Positions 1-5,995 of a stretch of 20,593 nucleotides of DNA are shown here, in pieces. The notes beneath the pieces are model-generated. The model was given only the letters and a program-made list of their open reading frames with translations, searched no databases and was not told the origin of the DNA. Made by a program: the position numbers and the translations under genes. This DNA is from Solirubrobacterales bacterium (lineage in GTDB: Bacteria > Actinomycetota > Thermoleophilia > Solirubrobacterales > 70-9). Within the stretch, counting starts at the first letter, position 1; every line of letters begins with the position of its first letter. The DNA is taken from positions 1 to 20,593 of the forward strand of contig JAUQWL010000156.1 in the NCBI GenBank assembly GCA_030835185.1, written 5' to 3'.

Positions 1-128
1 CCCGCCGCGAGGAAGTCGGGAACGTCGAAACCGCGCTGCCGCTGGATCATGCATGGGATGCCTTCGGCGTTGAGCATGCCTTCGATCATCTCCGCCTCGG
101 CCTGATTGTGCGCCCAGGCGACCTTCAC
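1..128 (-). CDS. DUF2007-like protein, N-terminal part (runs off the left edge)
   Basis: Read on the minus strand from a GTG at 128, the frame stays open to the window edge and gives about 42 residues starting VKVAWAHNQAEAEMIEGML, with NAEGIPCMI further on. This fits the start of the DUF2007 family (small ferredoxin-fold proteins, sometimes called putative signal-transducing proteins): a beta strand, a helix carrying the 'QAEAEMIEGMLNAEGIP' pattern, then a second strand. The family's function is not established. The GTG lies 19 bases after the stop of the JAMM gene, so it is probably the third gene of the cysM operon. No clear Shine-Dalgarno is visible, and the start could be a little further up. 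The rest of the protein is outside the window, so the family call rests on the N-terminus only. Confidence 0.55.
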   Translation of the reverse strand, partial: MKVAWAHNQAEAEMIEGMLNAEGIPCMIQRQRGFDVPDFLAA

Positions 129-147
129 GGGTTCGGGGGTCTTCGGC

Positions 148-552
148 CTACAAGATCTGAAGATCGACATCCTCGACCGTGCTCCCTGCGATGCGGAATG
201 CGTTCACCACAGGGTCGTCAGGACGCTCCAGCGAGACGATGAAATAAACAGCATCGGGCCAGCCTGCGGCAAGGTTGATGTCGGTCTGGGAAGGGTAGGC
301 CGGAGTCCGGGGGTGTGAGTGGTAAATGCCTACCATCTCCTCGCCCCGTTCGGCGATCAGGTTCATCAGGTCCAGCTGTTCACGGGGCGCGATCGAGTAC
401 CGGAAAGGGCTGTCTTCGGCATTCGTCGCGCGGTGGATCGACTGCGCCTCCTCCGGGGTACCGCCGATCAGGCCGCAGCACTCGTTCGGGGCGTCACCCT
501 GCGCGTGTTCGATCATCTCGTCGATGTACCGGCGGGGAATTCTCACGATCAC
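148..552 (-). CDS. mec: JAMM/MPN-family zinc metallopeptidase (Mec-like)
   Basis: A 134-residue protein with a complete JAMM motif: E24 (in NECCGLIGG), H78-x-H80 (YHSHP), S88 and D91 (SQTD). This is the zinc site of Mov34/MPN/PAD-1 isopeptidases. In Mycobacterium tuberculosis the equivalent Mec cleaves cysteine off the sulfur-carrier protein CysO after CysM has built it there. Here cysM lies directly upstream, 69 bases away on the same strand, which makes the same role likely. The length matches single-domain bacterial JAMM peptidases. The start is uncertain: the GTG at 552 abuts a GAGG (553-556), whereas the GTG at 546 (codon 3) has that GAGG at a normal 6-base distance, so the protein may be 132 residues. 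No cysO gene is present in the window. The catalytic call is firm. The substrate is inferred from context. Confidence 0.85.
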   Translation of the reverse strand: MIVRIPRRYIDEMIEHAQGDAPNECCGLIGGTPEEAQSIHRATNAEDSPFRYSIAPREQLDLMNLIAERGEEMVGIYHSHPRTPAYPSQTDINLAAGWPDAVYFIVSLERPDDPVVNAFRIAGSTVEDVDLQIL

Positions 553-621
553 CCTCGCGATCCCGGGACGGAGACACGCAGCGATCCGTTCATACGGGGC
601 GCGATCATCGTGGAGGCGCCT

Positions 622-1593
622 CTACCACCAGTTGGTGGCGTCGATGTCGCCGAGTTCTTCCAGCGACTTCGTATATACGCCCGAAGAGAGGTACTTCCAG
701 CCGCCATCGGGGACCAGGAAGACGATGTTGCCCGAATCGAGTTCGCCGGCGATGCGATGGACGATCGCAGCGACCGCACCGGACGAGACCCCGGCGAAGA
801 TCCCTTCGTCGCTCAGCAGCCGCTTGGTCCAGATGATTGCGTCGCGGTTGGAGACCATGATCTTGCGGTCGAGTACGGAGAGGTCGATGATCGGCGGAAT
901 GAAGCCGTCGTCGAGCGAGCGGAGCCCCTGGACCAGTTCGCCCTGCATCGGTTCGGCGGCCACGATCTTGGTCTCCGGGTCGGCCTCTTTCAGGCGGCGG
1001 CCGTTCCCCATCAGAGTGCCGCCGGTTCCGAGACCGGCCACGAAAGCGGCGACCGAGTCGAGTTCTTCGAGGATTTCGACCGCGGTCCCGTCGTAGTGGG
1101 CGAGAGGATTGGCTTCGTTGCCGTACTGGTAGGGCATGTAGTAGCTGGAATCGGCGGCGGCCATCTCAAGAGCGAGTTCGACCGCGCCGTTGGAGCCCTT
1201 GGCGCCCTCCGAGTAGACGATCTCGGCTCCGTACATCCGCAGCAGTTCGGTGCGCTCGGCTGTGACGTTGTCCGGCATGACCACTTTGAGCGGGTAACCC
1301 TTGCGACGGCAGATCATCGCCAGTGAGATCCCGGTATTGCCGGAGGTCGGCTCGAGGACTGTCTGGCCGGTACCGATCGCTCCGCCGGCTTCGGCCGCCT
1401 GCATCATCGAGCGGGCGACACGGTCCTTCACCGAACCGGTCGGGTTCGCGGACTCGAGCTTGGCGAAGACCTTGACGTTCCTGTTGGGGGAGATGGTCGA
1501 AAGTTCAACCATCGGCGTGTGGCCGATCGAATCGACGATGTCGGTGAAGGTCCCACCGCACGGCTTGTTGAGGAGGTCGTAGTAAGGGTTCAT
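622..1593 (-). CDS. cysM: cysteine synthase, CysM type (PLP-dependent, sulfur-carrier/O-phosphoserine type)
   Basis: A 323-residue fold-type II PLP enzyme. K56 in NPTGSVKDR is the expected Schiff-base lysine, and PTSGNTG (82-88) and GLGTGGTLMG are the substrate and phosphate loops. The C-terminus (EGIFAGVSSGA..., DGGWKYLSSGVY) and the length closely resemble M. tuberculosis CysM, which uses O-phosphoserine and a thiocarboxylated CysO protein instead of O-acetylserine and free sulfide. GLRSLDDG matches the segment that carries the phosphoserine-binding arginine in that enzyme. I chose the ATG at 1593 over an upstream start at 1713 because family homology begins at about residue 15 and the extra 40 residues are Pro/Arg-rich. 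An AGGA precedes the ATG. It is followed by the JAMM gene and diverges from the ABC importer. Cysteine synthase is certain. The CysO-dependent subtype is likely. Confidence 0.92.
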   Translation of the reverse strand: MNPYYDLLNKPCGGTFTDIVDSIGHTPMVELSTISPNRNVKVFAKLESANPTGSVKDRVARSMMQAAEAGGAIGTGQTVLEPTSGNTGISLAMICRRKGYPLKVVMPDNVTAERTELLRMYGAEIVYSEGAKGSNGAVELALEMAAADSSYYMPYQYGNEANPLAHYDGTAVEILEELDSVAAFVAGLGTGGTLMGNGRRLKEADPETKIVAAEPMQGELVQGLRSLDDGFIPPIIDLSVLDRKIMVSNRDAIIWTKRLLSDEGIFAGVSSGAVAAIVHRIAGELDSGNIVFLVPDGGWKYLSSGVYTKSLEELGDIDATNWW

Positions 1594-1645
1594 GTCCTGG
1601 AGCGGGTCGCTTGCCGGTTCGGGGCCGGGGCGTTCGTACAACCGT

Positions 1646-1657
1646 ACTTTAGAAAGT
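1646..1657. promoter_or_regulatory. short inverted repeat in the cysM / ABC importer divergent region
   Basis: ACTTT-AG-AAAGT is a perfect 5-base inverted repeat in the only A/T-rich patch of the 163-base gap between the divergent cysM and importer genes. TACTTT (plus strand, 1645-1650) and TAAAGT (minus strand, 1651-1646) both fit a TANNNT -10 box, so the site may be overlapping divergent promoters, an operator, or both. No convincing -35 box is visible on either side. The function is inferred from position only. Confidence 0.3.
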
Positions 1658-1756
1658 GTAGTGGCTCGGACATCCGTCCGGGGTGGATCGACGCATCCGT
1701 GCGATACTGCCACGGCTGTTCATTCGAATCAACTACCCCGCCGGGAGGATTGCTTT

Positions 1757-2617
1757 ATGAAGAAGTCTCGCCTGATGTTGCTCATGTCAGCACTGGCTGT
1801 TGTGGCCGCGATGGTTCTCGTCGCCGGTTGCAGCAGCGACGATGACAGCAGCAGTACCAGCAGTTCAGGGAGCGGTGATGTCTCGTCGGAGCTGATCACC
1901 TCAGGAACCCTGACCGTCGGTTCTGACATCCCCTACCCGCCTTTCGAATTCGGCCAGGCGCCGGACTACAAGGGCTTCGACATCGACCTGGTCAACGCGA
2001 TCGCCGCGGAGTTGGACCTGACGACCGATATTCAGGACACCTCCTTCGACACGATCTTCACCGACGTCGCCCAGGGCAAGTTCGACATGGTCGCTTCGGC
2101 TTCGACGATCACGCCCGAGCGCCAGCAGACGGTGAACTTCTCCAACCCGTACTACGACTCCGCCCAGGCGCTCGTCGTCCCGAGCGGATCGGACATCGAG
2201 TCGGTTGAAGACCTGGCCGGCAAGACGGTTGGTGCGCAGAACGGCACCACCGGACTCGACTACGCCAAGACGGAGACCGATGCCAGCCGGGTCCAGGGTT
2301 ACCCGAATGGTCCGGCGGCGATTGCCGCTGTGAAGAACGGTCAGGTTGATGCGACGATCATCGACCAGCCCGTAGCCCAGGATGCGGTGGACAAGGGCCA
2401 GACCGGGTTCGACATCGCCACGGTTATCCCGACCGGCGAGGTCTACGGATTCGCGTTCAGCAAGGACAGCCCGAACCTTCTCGCGGCAGTCAACGAGGCG
2501 TTGACGACGCTGAAGGACAACGGTGAGCTGAACAAGATCTACAACGAGTGGTTCGGCATCGACGTTCCCGAAACGGTGCTGGAAGGATCGACCGACACAG
2601 AGTCGGCCACGCAGTAA
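1757..2617 (+). CDS. amino-acid ABC transporter substrate-binding lipoprotein (SBP_bac_3)
   Basis: A 286-residue secreted lipoprotein. It has a signal peptide with basic start MKKSR, a hydrophobic core and the lipobox LVAGC, with lipidation expected on C25. A Ser/Asp-rich linker follows (about 26-45), then a family 3 solute-binding domain (about 50-270). The conserved start TLTVGSDIPYPPFEF, R122 in TPERQQTVNFSNPYY (the arginine that usually grips the ligand carboxylate) and D203 in IIDQP (amino-group ligand) support a polar amino acid as substrate. Which one cannot be read from sequence; cystine or another sulfur compound is possible given the adjacent cysM, but this is a guess. The ATG at 1757 has a strong Shine-Dalgarno, GGGAGGA (1743-1749). 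Permease and ATPase genes follow, after a stable hairpin. Confidence 0.93.
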   Translation: MKKSRLMLLMSALAVVAAMVLVAGCSSDDDSSSTSSSGSGDVSSELITSGTLTVGSDIPYPPFEFGQAPDYKGFDIDLVNAIAAELDLTTDIQDTSFDTIFTDVAQGKFDMVASASTITPERQQTVNFSNPYYDSAQALVVPSGSDIESVEDLAGKTVGAQNGTTGLDYAKTETDASRVQGYPNGPAAIAAVKNGQVDATIIDQPVAQDAVDKGQTGFDIATVIPTGEVYGFAFSKDSPNLLAAVNEALTTLKDNGELNKIYNEWFGIDVPETVLEGSTDTESATQ

Positions 2618-2630
2618 TTCACGGCCCGAA

Positions 2631-2661
2631 GCAAGAGGTGCGCCGCCGGCGCACCTCTTGC
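2631..2661 (+). terminator. strong stem-loop between binding-protein and permease genes
   Basis: Perfect 14-base arms GCAAGAGGTGCGCC / GGCGCACCTCTTGC enclose a 3-base loop (GCC). It starts 13 bases after the binding-protein stop and ends 35 bases before the permease start, and no T-run follows. Such hairpins between the binding protein and permease genes are known to act as attenuators or mRNA 3'-end stabilisers that keep the binding protein in excess. That role is inferred here. Confidence 0.65.
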
Positions 2662-2696
2662 CGGCAGGCCACCCTTAAGAACCCCGGGGGATTTCC

Positions 2697-3437
2697 GTGG
2701 AACAGTTTTTTGACACCTACTTCGACTTTTCACTCATGGCCGAGTACTTCGGCCAGGTGCTCGAAGGCTTCTGGTGGACGATCAAGCTTTCCGTCCTCGG
2801 CGGAATCCTGGCATTGACATGGGGATTGATCCTCGCGGTGCTGCGACAGCTCCCCGGCCGAGCCATGGCTCCGGTCCGTTTTCTCACGATCGCCTACATC
2901 GACGCGCTGCGCGGTATTCCGATGCTGCTCACGCTGCTGCTGATCTACGGCGGCCTCGGCACGCTGCAGGCATCGGGCACGATTCCCAAATGGATCGGGG
3001 TTCCCGAGTTCTTCGGTTATCCGAGTGCCTTCTGGTACGGCATCATGGCCCTGACACTGACTTACGGTGCCTACATGGCCGAGGTGTACCGGGCCGGGAT
3101 CGAGGCGGTACCGAGGGGCCAGATGGAAGCGTCGCGGTCGCTCGGCATGAGCCACGGCCAGGCGATGCGTTTCGTCATCGTTCCGCAGGCCGTGCGCAAG
3201 GTGATCCCGCCGTTGCTCAATGACTTCATCGCGCTGATGAAGGACACGTCGCTGATCAGCGTGATCAGCATGCCGGAAGTCGTGCAGGTCGGCAACGACA
3301 TCTACTCGACGACCTGCAACCCGTCGGCACTGACCCTGGGCGCGCTCCTGTTCCTGATCGTGACGATCCCGCTGGCCCGCCTGGTCGACTGGCAGATCAA
3401 GAAGCAGGACGAGAAATTCCAGAGGGGGATCCCGTGA
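2697..3437 (+). CDS. amino-acid ABC transporter permease (HisM/GlnP family)
   Basis: A 246-residue inner-membrane permease. Hydrophobic segments lie at about 24-49, 60-90, 112-130, 175-195 and 212-232. The EAA loop that docks onto the ATPase is clear at about 144-166 (EASRSLGMSHGQ...VIVPQAVR), followed by PPLLNDFIALMKDTSL, a signature of the polar amino-acid (HisM/GlnP) permease family. It has the usual length for this family, and there is only one permease gene, so a homodimer is likely. The start is a GTG at 2697 preceded by a G-rich stretch. It shares the operon with the lipoprotein upstream and overlaps the ATPase gene by four bases (GTGA). Confidence 0.93.
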   Translation: MEQFFDTYFDFSLMAEYFGQVLEGFWWTIKLSVLGGILALTWGLILAVLRQLPGRAMAPVRFLTIAYIDALRGIPMLLTLLLIYGGLGTLQASGTIPKWIGVPEFFGYPSAFWYGIMALTLTYGAYMAEVYRAGIEAVPRGQMEASRSLGMSHGQAMRFVIVPQAVRKVIPPLLNDFIALMKDTSLISVISMPEVVQVGNDIYSTTCNPSALTLGALLFLIVTIPLARLVDWQIKKQDEKFQRGIP

Positions 3438-4180
3438 GTGAAGCCATCCTCAGCGTCAGCGGCCTGAAGAAGAGCTACGGCAAGCTCAACGTGCTCAAGG
3501 ACATCAACTGTGAGATCGCACAGGGCGAGGTCGTCTGCGTGATCGGGCCGAGCGGATCGGGCAAGAGCACGCTGCTGCGTTGCCTGAACATGCTCGAGTT
3601 GCCCGACGGTGGCCGGATCGAGCTCAACGGCAATGAGGTCTTCGGTCACGGGAAACCGAAGGATCTCGACGTGCTGCGCCGCGAGGTCGGCATGGTGTTC
3701 CAGTCGTTCAACCTCTTTCCCCACATGTCGGCGCGGGAAAACGTCACGATCGCCCAGACCAGAGTCCGCGGCCGCTCAAAACAGGAAGCCGACGCCCGCT
3801 CGGTCGAGCAGCTGGAAAAGGTCGGCCTCGCCGAAAAGATCGACGAGTTCCCGGACCGGCTCTCCGGCGGTCAGCAGCAGCGCGTGGCGCTCGCCCGCGC
3901 CCTTGCGATGGACCCCGAGGTCATGCTGTTCGACGAGGTTACGAGCGCGCTCGACCCGGAGCTGGTCAAAGGCGTACTCGACGTGATGAGAGGACTGGCC
4001 GACGGTGGCATGACCATGGTCGTCGTCACCCACGAGATGAATTTTGCCCGCGAGGTCGCCGACCGGGTGATCTTCATGGACCAGGGCTTCATCGTCGAGC
4101 AGGGCAAGCCCGATGCCGTCCTCGGCAATCCGCAGGAAGACCGGACCAAGCAGTTCCTCGGTCTCGTCCTTTCGCGCTGA
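3434..4180 (+). CDS. amino-acid ABC transporter ATP-binding protein (GlnQ family)
   Basis: A 248-residue ATPase with every expected motif: Walker A GPSGSGKST (38-46), Q-loop Q89 (MVFQSFNLFPH), signature LSGGQQQR (142-149), Walker B VMLFDE (E167) and the H-loop H199 (VVTHEM). The Walker B extension reads DEVTSALDPEL where many relatives have DEPTSALDPEL; the catalytic glutamate is kept. It energises import of the amino acid bound by the upstream lipoprotein. The GTG start overlaps the permease stop in GTGA, so the two are translationally coupled. Its stop is one base from the stop of a convergent gene, so no separate terminator fits between them. Confidence 0.95.
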   Translation: MSEAILSVSGLKKSYGKLNVLKDINCEIAQGEVVCVIGPSGSGKSTLLRCLNMLELPDGGRIELNGNEVFGHGKPKDLDVLRREVGMVFQSFNLFPHMSARENVTIAQTRVRGRSKQEADARSVEQLEKVGLAEKIDEFPDRLSGGQQQRVALARALAMDPEVMLFDEVTSALDPELVKGVLDVMRGLADGGMTMVVVTHEMNFAREVADRVIFMDQGFIVEQGKPDAVLGNPQEDRTKQFLGLVLSR

Positions 4181-4181
4181 G

Positions 4182-4988
4182 TCAGTCGAGCTCGGCGAGG
4201 AAGTCGATTTCCGAGCCCTCACCCTCGTTCCGTACGGTCGTGTCCGGTCTGACCAGGTCGCGCAGGTACTGTCGCCACATCGCTTCGACTTCCCTCGCCT
4301 CGAGGTCGAAGGCGAATTCCAGGTTGGCCACCGGGCCGTCTCTGCGCAGCCGGGCCACCACGAGCTCGCAGGCGCCTCCCCCGCGGTAGTCCTCGAGCAG
4401 GTCGAAGATCGTGCCGCCCAGCAGGATCGCGTCCCGCCTGCCCGGGGGGAAAGACGGCCGTGAGCCCTCGCGCAGCCGCCGTATGACAGCAGCCCGGTAT
4501 AGGTCGACCTGGCGCGAGAAATGCTGGGCACTGCCCTCAACCAGCCACGCCCAGCTGAGGTAACGCAGGAAGCGTCCAGGCGTCCAGGGCGGGGGCAGGG
4601 CACCGTTGTTGGCCGAAACCACGATTTGCGCATACAGGCGCTCCGCCGTCCCCTTCAGGGCCTCGAGGGATGCTTCACCGGCGGCCCGTTTTGCCATCGC
4701 CCGCTCGCCGAGAACGTGGATTTCGGTCGCCATCGGCCATCCGGCCAGATAACGCCGTCCTGCGGGGGCCGCGGACCATCGGACCGCCGGGAGGAAGGGG
4801 TGCGCCAGGGTGAGCCAGAGCGGGGATGGGTGGACCACGATCGATGTGCCCCCCGGCACGATCTCGAATCGGTCCTCGAGTCGCAGGCTCAGATCCTCGA
4901 GTCGGTCGAGCAGTTCCTCCGCATAGGCGGTGTCGCTCTCCTCATGCCGTGCGCTGAACGTCAGCGAGGTGGTTTCGATCCAGGTCAT
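4182..4988 (-). CDS. degenerate peptidase-MA-like (gluzincin-fold) protein, probably non-catalytic
   Basis: A 268-residue soluble protein with no signal peptide. The N-terminal half (SLTFSARHEESDTAYAEELLDRLEDLSLRLEDRF, with SIVVHPS at 49-55) resembles the opening of peptidase-MA-like zincins, and residues 148-158 read WLVEGSAQHFS, like the 'WLxEGxAxY' segment holding the third zinc ligand. The HExxH zinc helix that should sit about 25-35 residues earlier is absent; the corresponding stretch (around 114-126) reads TAERLYAQIVVSA. The later LLGGTIFDLLEDYRG resembles the 'G..F..YL...YG' element of the same group. I infer an inactivated zincin, perhaps a binding or scaffold protein. The family call is by pattern only. 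It is convergent with the importer ATPase, with a one-base gap. Confidence 0.55.
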   Translation of the reverse strand: MTWIETTSLTFSARHEESDTAYAEELLDRLEDLSLRLEDRFEIVPGGTSIVVHPSPLWLTLAHPFLPAVRWSAAPAGRRYLAGWPMATEIHVLGERAMAKRAAGEASLEALKGTAERLYAQIVVSANNGALPPPWTPGRFLRYLSWAWLVEGSAQHFSRQVDLYRAAVIRRLREGSRPSFPPGRRDAILLGGTIFDLLEDYRGGGACELVVARLRRDGPVANLEFAFDLEAREVEAMWRQYLRDLVRPDTTVRNEGEGSEIDFLAELD

Positions 4989-5009
4989 CCGGGGCAGGGT
5001 ATTGGAACG

Positions 5010-5040
5010 ACGAAGACCCGCCGGGCCGGCGGGTCTTCGT
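5010..5040 (-). terminator. GC-rich stem-loop, likely terminator of the DUF1802 gene
   Basis: Perfect 13-base arms ACGAAGACCCGCC / GGCGGGTCTTCGT surround a 5-base loop. It lies between the stop of the DUF1802 gene (5111) and the start of the next minus-strand gene (4988). No clear U-run follows on the minus strand (TTCC only), so it may be a Rho-assisted terminator or a processing hairpin. Confidence 0.6.
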
Positions 5041-5110
5041 GAATTCTTCGTCGGCTACCGCCTCGCAGCGGCCTCCGGTCCGCCGGGTCCGGCGGATGAC
5101 GACGGGCAGT

Positions 5111-5782
5111 TCAGGCGAGTGCCGGAACGCGCTCGCCGACGCCGCATACGGCGCGGATCTCAGCGCTGGCACGTTCGAACTCCTCGTCGGCCATGACCGG
5201 GGTACCCTCGAACGGCAGGTCACGGTCGATCTCGACCCAGGACCGGGAGCCGTGGTACTCCTCGCGAACCCTGACCGTCACCGGGCGCGGGATTCGGTAG
5301 ACCCGCAGGAGCACCAGATGCAGCGGATGACGCGGCTTCCAGTTGAGACGCTTGGCGGCGTAGTCGGTTGTCCAGATGTAGAACGGCGAGAGTCCGTCGA
5401 CGACTTTCGGGTTGTCGATCGTGATGTGCTCGGCCACCTCGGCCCAGGCGCGGATCCGCACCCGGTCGGGCTGGGGGATGCCACCGTCCTTCAGGAGGTC
5501 GCGAGCGGTCGGCTCCTCGTCCGGCCAGACGCCTTCTTCAAGCGCACGATCCAGCTCGGGATGGTGAGACGGACGCACCAGGTCGTTGTACTGGTGGTCG
5601 AATGTGGGATAGAGGAAGAAGCGGTCATGCTCCAGTTCGAAGTGCTTGTTCTCCTCGCGAATTCCGCCTTTGCGGAGAGTCAGGAGTTGTTCGCCTTCGG
5701 ACAGGGCTCGCACGGTAACGGCCCATTCCTTGAACGCAATTGGCATAGGGTTCTCAGTCGGGTTGGTAGTTGCTACGGACAT
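5111..5782 (-). CDS. DUF1802 family protein
   Basis: A 223-residue soluble protein with the hallmarks of DUF1802: FKEWAVTVRAL (17-27), LLTLRKGGIRE (33-43) and FFLYPTFDHQ (55-64), followed by a conserved RVRIRAWAEV strand and PLHLVLLRVYRI. The family's role is unknown; the sequence shows no signal peptide or membrane segment. Two starts are possible: ATG at 5782 (MSVATT...) and ATG at 5746 (MPIAFKEW...), which begins almost exactly where the family homology does. Neither has a good Shine-Dalgarno, so I keep the longer one without conviction. A perfect CRP-type palindrome lies about 100 bases upstream, which suggests control by a CRP/FNR-family regulator. The family call is firm and the function is not. 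Confidence 0.8.
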   Translation of the reverse strand: MSVATTNPTENPMPIAFKEWAVTVRALSEGEQLLTLRKGGIREENKHFELEHDRFFLYPTFDHQYNDLVRPSHHPELDRALEEGVWPDEEPTARDLLKDGGIPQPDRVRIRAWAEVAEHITIDNPKVVDGLSPFYIWTTDYAAKRLNWKPRHPLHLVLLRVYRIPRPVTVRVREEYHGSRSWVEIDRDLPFEGTPVMADEEFERASAEIRAVCGVGERVPALA

Positions 5783-5854
5783 TGCGGATCCGGATTGAAG
5801 CGACGGCCGGGAGGCAGTTCTTTGGCCGGATTCAGACCCGCGGGAAGCCGGAGG

Positions 5855-5860
5855 TTACTA
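5855..5860 (-). promoter_or_regulatory. candidate -10 box for the DUF1802 gene
   Basis: On the minus strand TAGTAA lies in an A/T-rich patch, 14 bases after TTGATT. Its expected start point (about 5848-5851) would put the CRP-like palindrome centre (5892.5) near -41 to -44, the class II activator position. The six bases are not an ideal -10 and the spacing to TTGATT is short, so this is tentative. Confidence 0.3.
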
Positions 5861-5884
5861 AACGTTTCCGAAATAATCAAGAGC

Positions 5885-5900
5885 TGTGACGGTCGTCACA
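5885..5900 (-). promoter_or_regulatory. CRP/FNR-type operator palindrome upstream of DUF1802
   Basis: TGTGACGGTCGTCACA matches the CRP consensus TGTGA-N6-TCACA exactly and is a perfect inverted repeat of 7 bases per arm around GT. It lies in the gap between nadB and DUF1802, with its near edge 102 bases upstream of the DUF1802 start. Both genes flanking the gap are on the minus strand, so DUF1802 is the likely target. Actinobacterial CRP/GlxR proteins use this same site. Binding here is inferred. Confidence 0.65.
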
Positions 5901-5966
5901 TAGTTCTGCACCGCCGTCCCGGGGCCGGGCCGTCCGATCGCACTGCCCGCCCGGTGACCCGGCGGT

Positions 5967-5993
5967 CGACCGGATCCCGGGCGCATCCGGTCG
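5967..5993 (-). terminator. stem-loop just after nadB
   Basis: Arms CGACCGGAT / ATCCGGTCG (9 bases, perfect) enclose a 9-base loop, beginning 3 bases after the nadB stop codon on the minus strand. No U-run follows. Position and symmetry fit a terminator that closes the glycosyltransferase-nadB operon. Confidence 0.5.
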
Positions 5994-5995
5994 GC

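Noticed and set aside
319..1326. A 335-codon plus-strand frame opposite cysM and the JAMM gene
   Set aside because: Both minus-strand genes have full catalytic motifs, and this frame has none.
1591..1713. An N-terminal extension of CysM from 1713
   Set aside because: The extra 40 residues are Pro/Arg-rich, unlike the family, and would cover the divergent promoter region.
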